From: Hoeflea phototrophica DFL-43
GTDB taxonomy: Bacteria > Pseudomonadota > Alphaproteobacteria > Rhizobiales > Rhizobiaceae
Assembly (NCBI RefSeq): GCF_000154705.2
Contig: NZ_CM002917.1
Coordinates: 1,506,461 to 1,570,460, forward strand
Length of the DNA stretch: 64,000 bases
Direction: 5' to 3'
Each line of letters begins with the position of its first letter. Positions within the stretch are counted from its first letter, which is position 1. Positions 1-8,002 of this stretch are shown one piece after another. Below the pieces are notes generated by a model that had not been told where the DNA came from, ran no database searches, and saw only the letters and a list, made by a program, of their open reading frames with translations. The position numbers and the translations under genes are program-made.

Positions 1-125
1 CCGAGGAAGTCGAAAACCTGTTCATCGTCGGCGCAGGCACCCATCCGGGCGCCGGGCTTCCCGGCGTCGTGTCCTCCGCCAAGATCCTCGACAAGGTCGT
101 GCCCCATGCCAGAACCGTCAACTGA
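1..125 (+). CDS. crtI: Phytoene desaturase CrtI, 3' end only
   Basis: The window opens inside this gene; the reading frame is set by codons starting at base 3 and ends in TGA at 123-125. The last 40 residues contain the C-terminal FAD-contacting signature of carotenoid desaturases (FIVGAGTHPGAGLPGV), which matches CrtI. In the family, CrtI converts phytoene to neurosporene or lycopene at the membrane. It overlaps crtB by 20 bases, so the two are probably translationally coupled. The promoter and N-terminus lie outside the window. Confidence 0.9.
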   Translation, partial: EEVENLFIVGAGTHPGAGLPGVVSSAKILDKVVPHARTVN

Positions 126-1146
126 AAGCTTTGCCCTTGATCCAGTGCTCCGCCGTGAATGCGAGGAGGCGATTCGTGCTGGCTCGAAGTCTTTCCTCGC
201 AGCCTCGATGCTGTTGCCCGGCTCAACCCGGATGGCAGCGCGGGCGCTCTATGCCTTTTGCCGCGCAACCGACGATCTGGTCGATGAAAGCGCCGATCCG
301 GCCGAAGGACTGGCGGAAATCCGCGCCCGGCTTGATGCGATTTACCGTGGAACGCCGCGCGATCATCCGGCCGACCGCGCCTTCGTGGCCGTGGTTGAGC
401 ATTACGCCCTGCCACGCGCGCTGCCCGATGCACTGGTCGAGGGGTTTGAATGGGATGTCGGCAACCGAACCTACCGTGACTGCAACGAGCTGTGCGCCTA
501 TTCGGCCCGCGTCGCCTCCACCGTTGGCGTGATGATGACGCTGATCATGGGGGTGTGTGACCGCGCGGTGCTGGCCCGGGCCGCCGATCTCGGCCTTGCC
601 ATGCAACTGACCAACATCGCCCGCGATGTCGGAGAAGACGCGCGCCGCGGCCGCATCTACCTGCCGCTCGACTGGCTTGAAGAGGCGGGCATCGATCGCG
701 AAGCGTTTCTTGCCAACCCCGAAGCGTGTCCGGCGATGCGCGCCACCACCGAACGTCTGCTCAATACCGCCCAGAGCCTTTATGCCCGCGCCATGACCGG
801 CATCGCCGGCCTGCCATTGACCTGCCGCATGGCGATCCGGAGTGCGGCGCTGATCTACCGCGAAATCGGCCGCGAGATCGAGAAATCCGGACATGACAGC
901 ATCACCCTGCGCGCCCACACCTCGACCCGGCGCAAGCTCGAGCTGATCGCCCAGGCGGCCTCGACACCGTTCCTTTTCCAGCCGGTGTCGACAGAACCGG
1001 CCCACCCGGAGGTGCGGTTTCTGGTCGAGGCGGCCGCTGCAGGCCGCAGCCAGGCCCCGCGCGGCGTCGACGCCAAGGCCGGCCGCATGATCGAACTGAT
1101 GGCCCGCTCCGAAGACCGCCGGCGCACCGCCAGTTTCAATGTCTGA
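106..1146 (+). CDS. crtB: Phytoene synthase
   Basis: This 346-aa protein condenses two geranylgeranyl diphosphates into phytoene, the first committed carotenoid step. Two Asp-rich substrate/Mg motifs are visible: DDLVD at residues 56-60 and NIARDVGED at 170-178. The length is normal for bacterial CrtB. The ATG lies inside the last codons of crtI, giving the crtI-crtB order usual in purple bacteria. Its substrate comes from crtE at about 3.9 kb. The identification is secure. Confidence 0.96.
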   Translation: MPEPSTESFALDPVLRRECEEAIRAGSKSFLAASMLLPGSTRMAARALYAFCRATDDLVDESADPAEGLAEIRARLDAIYRGTPRDHPADRAFVAVVEHYALPRALPDALVEGFEWDVGNRTYRDCNELCAYSARVASTVGVMMTLIMGVCDRAVLARAADLGLAMQLTNIARDVGEDARRGRIYLPLDWLEEAGIDREAFLANPEACPAMRATTERLLNTAQSLYARAMTGIAGLPLTCRMAIRSAALIYREIGREIEKSGHDSITLRAHTSTRRKLELIAQAASTPFLFQPVSTEPAHPEVRFLVEAAAAGRSQAPRGVDAKAGRMIELMARSEDRRRTASFNV

Positions 1147-1170
1147 TGTGCTCAAAGGCCGTGTGTTGCC

Positions 1171-1317
1171 ATGAAATATGCAGGCCTGATCGAAATCGCA
1201 CTCACCTTCGGCGGTTTTCTGCTGTTCATCATCTGGCAGATGCGCACTCTCAAACGTGACATGCGTGCGCGAGAGGAACGCGAGGCCCGCGAGCGTGAGC
1301 AAGGTCCTCAGAATTAG
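1171..1317 (+). CDS. 48-aa single-pass membrane protein downstream of crtB
   Basis: A small ORF starts 24 bases after the crtB stop: ATG at 1171, TAG at 1315-1317. Residues about 4-20 form one hydrophobic segment (GLIEIALTFGGFLLFIIW). It is followed by a strongly charged Arg/Glu tail (RDMRAREEREAREREQ), likely a short cytoplasmic helix. It lies at the end of the crtIB operon and is convergent with crtC. I do not recognise the family; from memory, tiny membrane ORFs occupy this slot in other aerobic phototroph clusters. The ORF is open and coherent, but expression is unproven. Confidence 0.6.
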   Translation: MKYAGLIEIALTFGGFLLFIIWQMRTLKRDMRAREEREAREREQGPQN

Positions 1318-1336
1318 GCAGTCAACCGCGCTTTCC

Positions 1337-2191
1337 TCACCGTCTGCGCGGCATCCGGAATGGCAGCATCGCCTTGACGACCGGCGAGGCGAAACGGTCG
1401 CCTGAAAGGCTTTCATGCATCAACTCGATGTCTTCACCCAGCAGCCGGGTGGCCATGATCGAGCGGGTGTAGAACGGCCCGTCCTCAAGCGTCCGCACAA
1501 CCCGGGCCGTGGCTTCGGAACCCTGATCGTGATGGCCTGAGCGCGGCACGCCCCAGAAACCCTTGGAAAGCGCCGTCTTCTCCGGCATCTCGAACGGGTG
1601 TACGGCCCCGTCGCGGCTGATCCGCAGTGCGATCTGGCCATGCCCGCCATCCTTGCGGATCGCGTCATAGAGGATCACCGCATCGCCATCGGGCGTTAAG
1701 CCACGCGCCCAGTCCCAGAGCTTGAAGCCTTCCTCCAGCGGTTCGGTGCCCCAGTTGCTGTCCATGTAGCCATGGCCGGACCACCCTTCAGCCCCGGTCT
1801 CCATTTCAAGCCTGATCCGGCCGATGGGCGAGACCGGCCACCAGCGGTGCCGGCCGTCCTGATCGATATCGAAAACCTGCGGGGTCACGGCGTCAGGGGA
1901 AAACCGGATGGTTCCCTTGATCCGTCTGGGCAGCAAGTGCGCCGGCGGACGGGGAACCGAGATCTCGTCAAAATCGACGATGATGTCGGAACCATCGCGG
2001 CGGATCCCGCTTGGCCCGACCTGAAACGAGGTTGCGTCACGGCGCATCGAGCCGCGTCCGCGCTCGGTCATGCTCCAGCGGTTGCCGCCGGGCCGGTAGA
2101 GAGCGACGTTGATGCAGACATGATCCTCGGGGTCGCGCCGGCCTGCCCAGTGGTAATAGGGTGAGAACACCGAACCGACAAAAGAGATCAC
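1337..2191 (-). CDS. crtC: Hydroxyneurosporene synthase (carotenoid 1,2-hydratase)
   Basis: CrtC adds water across the terminal double bond of neurosporene or lycopene-type carotenoids. Typical segments are FVGSVFSPYYHW near the N-terminus and YMDSNWGTEPLEEGFKLWDWARG in the second half. The chosen start is a GTG at 2191, giving 284 aa, the size of short CrtC proteins. However, family-like sequence (GGYLWWYVDGLSDCG) continues upstream to about 2270 in the same frame, and the only other start there is an ATG at 2419, deep inside crtD. The true start is therefore uncertain, perhaps a non-standard codon. It overlaps the 3' end of crtD or lies just after it and is surely co-transcribed with it. 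Confidence 0.85.
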   Translation of the reverse strand: MISFVGSVFSPYYHWAGRRDPEDHVCINVALYRPGGNRWSMTERGRGSMRRDATSFQVGPSGIRRDGSDIIVDFDEISVPRPPAHLLPRRIKGTIRFSPDAVTPQVFDIDQDGRHRWWPVSPIGRIRLEMETGAEGWSGHGYMDSNWGTEPLEEGFKLWDWARGLTPDGDAVILYDAIRKDGGHGQIALRISRDGAVHPFEMPEKTALSKGFWGVPRSGHHDQGSEATARVVRTLEDGPFYTRSIMATRLLGEDIELMHESLSGDRFASPVVKAMLPFRMPRRR

Positions 2192-2217
2192 GGACAGTCC
2201 GTATTGGCCGCAATCGC

Positions 2218-3810
2218 TCAGGCCGTCGACATACCACCAGAGATAACCGCCGGGCGGGACAGGCGCATCGAAGCGAGGTCCTCGGCCAGGCTCTCCGCCG
2301 CCAGCATTCCGGAAAGCGTCGCCATCGGCACGCCCGGACCCGGATGGGCGCTGCCCCCCGCCAGATAGAGCCCCGGAATCCGCGTCCGCGACCCCGGTCT
2401 CCGGAACGAGGCTGTCCATCCGTGCGAGGCCCGGCCGTAGAGCGCCCCCCCCGTCGCCGGAAACAGCTGATGAAACTGTGCCGGGGTCGTGGGGACGCAA
2501 TCCATCCCGCTTTTCTCTATCTCCAGCCCCGAGGCCGAAAGCAGTGCGAGTGCCTGATCGAGACATGTTGCGGTTTCCTTGTCGCTAAATTCTGTCTGGT
2601 CGCCATCTGCCGGGGCGTTGAGGATGAACAGCATCCGCTCGCGCTCGTCCGCATCGTTGAGCTTGCCTGCATCGTCGCGGTCCTGGGCGCAGATATAGGT
2701 GGTCGGGCTTGATGGAATCGCCCGCCGTTTTGACATGGTTTCGAATTCCGCCCGGTAGTCATCGGAGAAGAACACAGTGTGATGGGCCAGCGGAAAGCCT
2801 GATGTGCGCGCCGTCATGGCGAAGGTCAGCGCCGAAAAGGACCGCTTCGGCCGCGGGGTCGGCGCGACGCCTGTGTCCGTACCATCCACAAGGCCCTTGA
2901 GCGCCGAGATGTCGCCATTGAAGATGATCCGGTCAGCCAAAAGCTGCTCACCGGAAGCAAGTGTCAGTCCGGTCACGCCCTGCCTGCCGCTTCCAATCGC
3001 TGAAACATCTGCGCCATAGCGGAATTCGACACCCATTTCGCGCGCCAGCGTCTCCATGCTCTTGGCAAGCCCATGCATGCCGCCTTGCGCCAGCCAAACG
3101 CCATCCTGTTCGGCATGGGCAACCAGCATCAGCGTCGCGGGGGCCTGAAATGGTGAGGATCCGCAATAGGTGGCGTAGCGGCCGAACAATTGCCTCAGCC
3201 GCGGATCGGAAAAATGCTCGCCAAGCGCCGACCACAGGGTTGAAAATGGCTTGAGCGCCCATTGCTGCTTGAGATTGAGCGGACCGATCCGCGCGATCAG
3301 CGACAGCGGGCCGGGCCGTTGTGCATCTATGTAGCTTGGCTTCAGCGTGGCGAACATCGCCGCACTCTGAGCCGCGAACCGGCGATAGCCTTGCGCATTC
3401 GCCCGGTTGGAAAAGGCCTCGATGGCCCGCGCGCTTTCTTCGACATCCGCAAACAGATCCAGTTGCGCACCGTCGGACCAGCCATGGCGGGCGAGCACAC
3501 GCGCCTGGTTCAACCGGATCCGCGCCTCAAGCGAGGTGCCTGCCATTTCAAACAGCCGCTCGAAAACCCAGCGCATGGTCAGCACCGTGGGACCCGCATC
3601 CACCTGCCTGCCGCCCACGCCGAGCCTGCGCATCTTGCCGCCCGGTGTTGCGGCGCGGTCGAGAACGGTGACATCCATGCCGCGCGATGCCGCCGAAATG
3701 GCGGCGGAAAGCCCTCCGGCTCCCGCTCCCACGATGATCACCTTCTGGCGCGGCGTCCTGTTGATGTCACTCTCCTTTGGTTGTGGTGGCAAACAGCGTT
3801 GACAATCCAT
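2218..3810 (-). CDS. crtD: Methoxyneurosporene / hydroxycarotenoid 3,4-desaturase
   Basis: This 530-aa FAD-dependent desaturase introduces the 3,4 double bond after CrtC hydration, on the route to spheroidene or spirilloxanthin. The dinucleotide-binding motif VIIVGAGAGGLSAA is at residues 24-37, and the C-terminal YLAGGSAHPGPGVPMA is the second FAD-contact signature of the CrtI/CrtD family. The first 20 residues are weakly constrained, so the start could be slightly internal. It is transcribed divergently from crtE across a short region holding two PpsR boxes, which makes oxygen/light repression likely. Confidence 0.93.
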   Translation of the reverse strand: MDCQRCLPPQPKESDINRTPRQKVIIVGAGAGGLSAAISAASRGMDVTVLDRAATPGGKMRRLGVGGRQVDAGPTVLTMRWVFERLFEMAGTSLEARIRLNQARVLARHGWSDGAQLDLFADVEESARAIEAFSNRANAQGYRRFAAQSAAMFATLKPSYIDAQRPGPLSLIARIGPLNLKQQWALKPFSTLWSALGEHFSDPRLRQLFGRYATYCGSSPFQAPATLMLVAHAEQDGVWLAQGGMHGLAKSMETLAREMGVEFRYGADVSAIGSGRQGVTGLTLASGEQLLADRIIFNGDISALKGLVDGTDTGVAPTPRPKRSFSALTFAMTARTSGFPLAHHTVFFSDDYRAEFETMSKRRAIPSSPTTYICAQDRDDAGKLNDADERERMLFILNAPADGDQTEFSDKETATCLDQALALLSASGLEIEKSGMDCVPTTPAQFHQLFPATGGALYGRASHGWTASFRRPGSRTRIPGLYLAGGSAHPGPGVPMATLSGMLAAESLAEDLASMRLSRPAVISGGMSTA

Positions 3811-3817
3811 CCAGTTA

Positions 3818-3861
3818 TGTCAGGATTACTTTACACATATGAATGTCATTTAAAAGTGACA
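3818..3861. promoter_or_regulatory. Tandem PpsR/CrtJ operators between crtD and crtE
   Basis: Two perfect TGT-N12-ACA palindromes are present, at 3818-3835 and 3844-3861. The second is the better one (TGTCA-N8-TGACA). Their starts are 26 bases apart. They occupy most of the 81-bp gap between the divergent crtD and crtE starts, so one PpsR complex could control both operons. The consensus is established for PpsR/CrtJ; binding here is inferred. Confidence 0.82.
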
Positions 3862-3891
3862 TTCGGAATTGGCGCTGGAGGGAGAGCCCAG

Positions 3892-4761
3892 ATGGATCTG
3901 CAAAAACGCATTGACCGCAACCTGGAACAGGCCATTACCTTCGCAACGGCTGGCGGCAACCCGTCAATCATCTGTGACGCGCTGCGTTATTCGGTGTTCC
4001 CCGGTGGTGCCCGCATCCGTCCGCGCTTGTGTCTCGCGGTGGCGCTTGCAGAAGGCGACGAGGCTCCGAGCGCTTCCAATGCCGCGGCTACGGCGATTGA
4101 GCTGCTCCATTGCGCCTCGCTGGTGCATGATGATCTGCCCTGTTTCGATGATGCCGCCACGCGCCGTGGCAAGCCGAGTGTCCATACCGCTTTCGGCGAA
4201 ACCACGGCCGTGCTCGCTGGTGACGCGTTGATCGTGCTGGCTTTTGAGACCATTGCACGCGAATGCCTGGCCACACCGGACCGGATTGCGCCATTGATCG
4301 GCGTTATCGGCCGCGCCGTCGGCATGCCCCATGGCATCATTGCCGGTCAGGCCTGGGAGAGCGAGAAAAGCATCGATCTCAAGGTCTACCACCGCGCCAA
4401 GACCTCATCGCTGTTCATCGGCTCGACCACCGCCGGCGCCATTGCCGCCGGAGCGGATCCGCAAAACTGGTATCGGCTTGGCGAAGCGCTGGGCGATGCG
4501 TTCCAGGTCGCCGATGACCTGCGTGACTTTGCTTCAAGCCCCGAGGAAATAGGCAAGCCCTGCGGCCAGGACGCAGCCCATGACCGGCCCAATGCGGTGC
4601 ATGAACTGGGCCTGGGTGGCGCGGTGCAGAGGCTTCAGGACCTGGTCGGCCAGGCGGCCGCCTCGATTCCCGATTGCCGCGGCTCCGACATGCTCAAGCA
4701 ATTGATTCTGGGTGAAGCCAAGCGGCTGGTTCCAAAGAGCCTCGCCACCGTGGCTGCCTGA
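3892..4761 (+). CDS. crtE: Geranylgeranyl diphosphate synthase
   Basis: CrtE elongates prenyl diphosphates to C20 geranylgeranyl diphosphate, used by CrtB and by the bacteriochlorophyll esterification branch (BchG/BchP). The ATG at 3892 is preceded by a GGAGGGAG ribosome-binding site and gives 289 aa. The first Asp-rich motif (DDLPCFDD) is at residues 80-87, and the second (DDLRD) is in the last third. A longer upstream reading frame runs back through the PpsR boxes and is not credible. crtF follows after 4 bases. Confidence 0.95.
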   Translation: MDLQKRIDRNLEQAITFATAGGNPSIICDALRYSVFPGGARIRPRLCLAVALAEGDEAPSASNAAATAIELLHCASLVHDDLPCFDDAATRRGKPSVHTAFGETTAVLAGDALIVLAFETIARECLATPDRIAPLIGVIGRAVGMPHGIIAGQAWESEKSIDLKVYHRAKTSSLFIGSTTAGAIAAGADPQNWYRLGEALGDAFQVADDLRDFASSPEEIGKPCGQDAAHDRPNAVHELGLGGAVQRLQDLVGQAAASIPDCRGSDMLKQLILGEAKRLVPKSLATVAA

Positions 4762-4765
4762 GACC

Positions 4766-5950
4766 ATGGCGTCCACCGTCCCGGTCGCACGCCACGGCCG
4801 CCACGGTCTCGCCCCCCAGCCCGAACACCAGCCACGACCAGACTGGCGTTCCCGGCTGCAGGCTTGGCGTGCGCGGCTGGTCGCGCGGCCGGGGTTTCGC
4901 CGTCTGGCCCAGCGGCTTCCCTTGTCCAGTTCCTATGCGCGCGCCCGCGAAAACGATCTTTTCGCTCTGGTGAGCGGCTTTGTGCAAAGCCAGATTCTTT
5001 TCACCAGCCTGAAGACAGGTCTCATCGATGCGCTTGCAGATGGGCCTGTGACCATGGCCGAGCTGGCATCCCGCACAGGTTTTCCTCAGGATCGCCTCGA
5101 CCGGCTTGTTCAGGCCGCGCAATCGGTCGGGCTGGTTGCCACAGGTCAGGATGGCTTTGTAACGCTGGGCGATCATGGTGCCATCATCTGCAGTGATGAG
5201 GGTCTGCGCGCGATGATCAATCATCATGCGTTGCTCTACCGGGATCTCAACGATCCGGTGGCGCTGTTTGACGGTTCATACACCGACACCGAGATGCGAC
5301 GGCTCTGGTCCTATGCCGGTTCGGGCCGCGAAAGCGCTGTTGAGCCCGAAGACGCGGCTGCCTATTCGGCGCTGATGGCGGCCAGCCAGTCGATGCTGTC
5401 GGACGAGATTCTCGACGCATATGATTTTGGCAGGCACACAAGCCTGATCGACATTGGCGGCGGCGAGGGCGCTTTCCTGACGGCTGTCGCCAAACGCTAC
5501 TCCGGTCTGCGGATGTCACTGTTTGATCTGCCACCGGTGGCCAAACGCGCGCGGGACAGGTTTGCCGCTCACCCGCTGGGCCAATGCCCGCGCTGCTATG
5601 GCGGCAGTTTCCTCGACGACACGCTGCCCCGCGGCCATGACTGCGTCTCGCTGGTGCGGGTTCTGTTCGATCACGAGGATGCGGTCGTATTGCGGCTTCT
5701 GCGCAATGTCCGCGCCGCCATGGAGCCCGGGCAGACGCTGGTAATCGCCGAGCCGATGGCCGGCAACGATTCACGCGGCCAGCGCTACGCCACCGCCTAT
5801 TTCGGTGTCTACGTCATGGCGATGGGATCTGGCCGCTGCCGGACGCCTGACGAGATCGGTGCGCTGGCAAAGCAGGCCGGCTTCTCCCGTTTTGACATCC
5901 GTCCCTGCCGTTCGCCGCTGATGGCAACAATCGTTGTCGTGTTTCCCTGA
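4766..5950 (+). CDS. crtF: Hydroxyneurosporene O-methyltransferase
   Basis: CrtF methylates the 1-hydroxyl group of demethylspheroidene-type carotenoids using S-adenosylmethionine. The SAM-binding motif is LIDIGGGEGAFL, followed by the O-methyltransferase dimerisation/catalytic region typical of the plant-type family. I chose the ATG at 4766, just after the crtE stop, giving 394 aa; an upstream in-frame ATG at 4712 would overlap crtE by 50 bases. The N-terminal 50 residues are Arg/Pro-rich and probably not part of the fold. Confidence 0.93.
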   Translation: MASTVPVARHGRHGLAPQPEHQPRPDWRSRLQAWRARLVARPGFRRLAQRLPLSSSYARARENDLFALVSGFVQSQILFTSLKTGLIDALADGPVTMAELASRTGFPQDRLDRLVQAAQSVGLVATGQDGFVTLGDHGAIICSDEGLRAMINHHALLYRDLNDPVALFDGSYTDTEMRRLWSYAGSGRESAVEPEDAAAYSALMAASQSMLSDEILDAYDFGRHTSLIDIGGGEGAFLTAVAKRYSGLRMSLFDLPPVAKRARDRFAAHPLGQCPRCYGGSFLDDTLPRGHDCVSLVRVLFDHEDAVVLRLLRNVRAAMEPGQTLVIAEPMAGNDSRGQRYATAYFGVYVMAMGSGRCRTPDEIGALAKQAGFSRFDIRPCRSPLMATIVVVFP

Positions 5951-5966
5951 CAATCGTCGCCGGCAA

Positions 5967-6010
5967 TGTAAAATATAGTTGACATATATTGGCGTAAAAT
6001 TGATATTACA
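5967..6010. promoter_or_regulatory. PpsR operator pair upstream of bchC
   Basis: A perfect TGT-N12-ACA box lies at 5967-5984, and a degenerate CGT-N12-ACA copy at 5993-6010. The spacing between starts is 26 bases, exactly as in the crtD/crtE region. The stretch is unusually AT-rich for this window, as expected of a promoter. It marks an internal promoter for bchCXYZ-puf downstream of crtEF, matching the known internal bchC promoter of purple bacteria. Confidence 0.75.
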
Positions 6011-6053
6011 CTCAGGAGGCAGAGTCTCGTCCTCAAGGGGCAGGCCAAAGATC

Positions 6054-6998
6054 ATGCAGACACAGGCAATCGTTTTTGAACAACCGGAGCGCATCGGACT
6101 GCAGGCGCTTCACGTTGCCGAGCCCGGCGACGGCGATGTGGTTGTTCATTCGGCCTGGAGTGGGATCAGCGCCGGCACCGAAAAGCTCCTGTTCGAAGGC
6201 CGCATGCCGGCGTTTCCGGGAATGGGCTATCCGCTGGTGCCTGGCTACGAGACTGTCGGGCGGGTCGTTTCCGCAGGGCGTGACGCGCCGTCAGGTCTCG
6301 AGGGCAGCCTCGTCTTTGTGCCCGGTGCGCGCGGTTACCGCGATGCTGCCGCCCTGTTCGGCGCTTCCGCCGCAGATCTTGTTGCACCTGCAGACCGGGT
6401 GATCCCAATCTCCGAGGATCTGGCGCAGACCGGAACACTTCTTTCTCTCGCAGCCACCGCTTATCACGCGCTCACACTGCCCGGCATGAAAACGCCTGAT
6501 CTGGTGATCGGTCACGGCATCGTCGGCCGTCTGACGGCGCGCCTCATCATTGCCATGGGACACAGGGCGCCAACGGTCTGGGAAATCAATCCCGCTCGCA
6601 AGCATGGTGCGGACGGTTATGAAGTCACCACGTCTGAAGCCTGCAAGGGCCAGACCTTCGCCTCGGTGATCGACGCCTCCGGCGATCCTGACATTCTCGA
6701 CAAGGCCATTGCCGTGCTTGATCGCGGTGGCGAAATCATTCTTGCCGGCTTCTACAGCGAGACCATGAGCTTTCGCTTCACGCCTGCCTTCATGCGCGAA
6801 GCCCAATTCCGCATCGCCGCTGAATTCAAGCCTGGCGATGTCCACGCGGTCCTCGAACTGCTGGCCGCCGGCCGGCTGTCGCTCGATGGCCTGATTACCC
6901 ACAGCTCAAGCCCGGCCGATGCCGAGGCTGCGTACCGGACCGCCTTCGGCGATCCGGAGTGTCTGAAAATGATCATTGATTGGAGGGAACCTCAATGA
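6054..6998 (+). CDS. bchC: Bacteriochlorophyllide a dehydrogenase (3-hydroxyethyl)
   Basis: BchC oxidises the 3-hydroxyethyl group to 3-acetyl in late bacteriochlorophyll a synthesis. The 314-aa sequence has the medium-chain dehydrogenase layout: SGISAGTEKLLFEGRMP and PLVPGYETVGRVV in the N-terminal half, then a nucleotide-binding half beginning with the PDLVIGHGIVGRL segment. The ATG at 6054 was chosen because an upstream frame would run through the PpsR boxes. The stop overlaps the bchX start by four bases (ATGA). Confidence 0.95.
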   Translation: MQTQAIVFEQPERIGLQALHVAEPGDGDVVVHSAWSGISAGTEKLLFEGRMPAFPGMGYPLVPGYETVGRVVSAGRDAPSGLEGSLVFVPGARGYRDAAALFGASAADLVAPADRVIPISEDLAQTGTLLSLAATAYHALTLPGMKTPDLVIGHGIVGRLTARLIIAMGHRAPTVWEINPARKHGADGYEVTTSEACKGQTFASVIDASGDPDILDKAIAVLDRGGEIILAGFYSETMSFRFTPAFMREAQFRIAAEFKPGDVHAVLELLAAGRLSLDGLITHSSSPADAEAAYRTAFGDPECLKMIIDWREPQ

Positions 6999-8002
6999 CT
7001 GAAGGCTTCGGCGGAAACGCAACAGACAGGATCCATGATCTCTTGAGAGAAGAGGCGGCCATCGAACCGGATCAGCCACACACCGGGCCGGTCAAGAAAG
7101 ACACCCAGATCATTGCCATCTACGGCAAGGGCGGCATCGGCAAATCCTTCACGCTGGCAAACCTGTCCTGCATGCTGGCCCAGCTCGGCAAGAAGGTGCT
7201 GCTGATCGGCTGCGATCCCAAGAGCGACACCACCTCGCTGCTGTTTGGCGGCCGCGCCTGTCCGACCATCATCGAGACCTCGTCGGCCATGAAGGCCGCC
7301 GGCGCCGAAATCACCATTTCCGACGTCTGCTTCAAGCGCGACGGCGTTTTCGCCATGGAGCTTGGCGGCCCCGAGGTTGGCCGCGGTTGCGGCGGACGTG
7401 GCATTATTCACGGCTTTGAAACGCTTGAGAAGCTCGGCTTCCACGACTGGGACTTCGACTATGTGCTGCTCGATTTCTTGGGCGACGTGGTCTGCGGCGG
7501 CTTCGGCCTGCCGATTGCCCGCGACATGTGCCAGAAGGTGGTTGTTGTTGGTTCGAACGACCTGCAATCGCTCTATGTCGCCAATAATGTCTGCTCCGCA
7601 GTTCAGTATTTCCGCAAGCTCGGCGGTAATGTCGGTGTCGCCGGCATGGTCATCAACAAGGATGACGGTTCGGGTGAGGCAGCTGCCTTCGCCAAGGCTG
7701 TCGGCATCCCTGTTCTGGCGGCGATTCCGCAGGATGACGACATCCGCAAGAAGAGCGCCAACTACCAGATCATCGGTCATCCCGACAACCGCTGGGGCCC
7801 GCTGTTCCAGACGCTTGCCATCAATCTCGGCATTGCCCCGCCGGTTCTGCCTGAGCCGCTTGACCAGGACGGCCTGATCAACCTGTTCGACTCCAGCGAC
7901 ACCGGCGGCGATTACGTTCTGGTCCCGGCGCTGCCTGAAGACATGTGTCCGGCCTCGGCCCTGGCGCGGCCGTCCCTCGAAGTCGTCTACGACACGGTGT
8001 GA
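6995..8002 (+). CDS. bchX: Chlorophyllide reductase iron protein subunit X
   Basis: BchX is the ATP-driven [4Fe-4S] reductase of chlorophyllide a oxidoreductase (COR), which reduces the C7=C8 bond of chlorophyllide. The nitrogenase-NifH-like P-loop [11 protein letters not shown] is near residues 43-53; cluster cysteines are in GRGCGGRG and DVVCGGFG. The 335-aa length from the ATG at 6995 is normal for the family, preceded by a GGAGGG ribosome-binding site. bchY begins at the stop codon, so the three COR subunits should be made together. Confidence 0.97.
   Translation: MTEGFGGNATDRIHDLLREEAAIEPDQPHTGPVKKDTQIIAIYGKGGIGKSFTLANLSCMLAQLGKKVLLIGCDPKSDTTSLLFGGRACPTIIETSSAMKAAGAEITISDVCFKRDGVFAMELGGPEVGRGCGGRGIIHGFETLEKLGFHDWDFDYVLLDFLGDVVCGGFGLPIARDMCQKVVVVGSNDLQSLYVANNVCSAVQYFRKLGGNVGVAGMVINKDDGSGEAAAFAKAVGIPVLAAIPQDDDIRKKSANYQIIGHPDNRWGPLFQTLAINLGIAPPVLPEPLDQDGLINLFDSSDTGGDYVLVPALPEDMCPASALARPSLEVVYDTV

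Noticed and set aside
2191..2566. N-terminal extension of crtC to 2566
   Set aside because: The first ~95 residues are a frame-shifted reading of crtD with no family similarity.
5951..6053. FnrL-type site (TTGAT-N4-ATCAA) before bchC
   Set aside because: A TTGAT half is present but no matching ATCAA arm; the symmetry is explained by the PpsR boxes.
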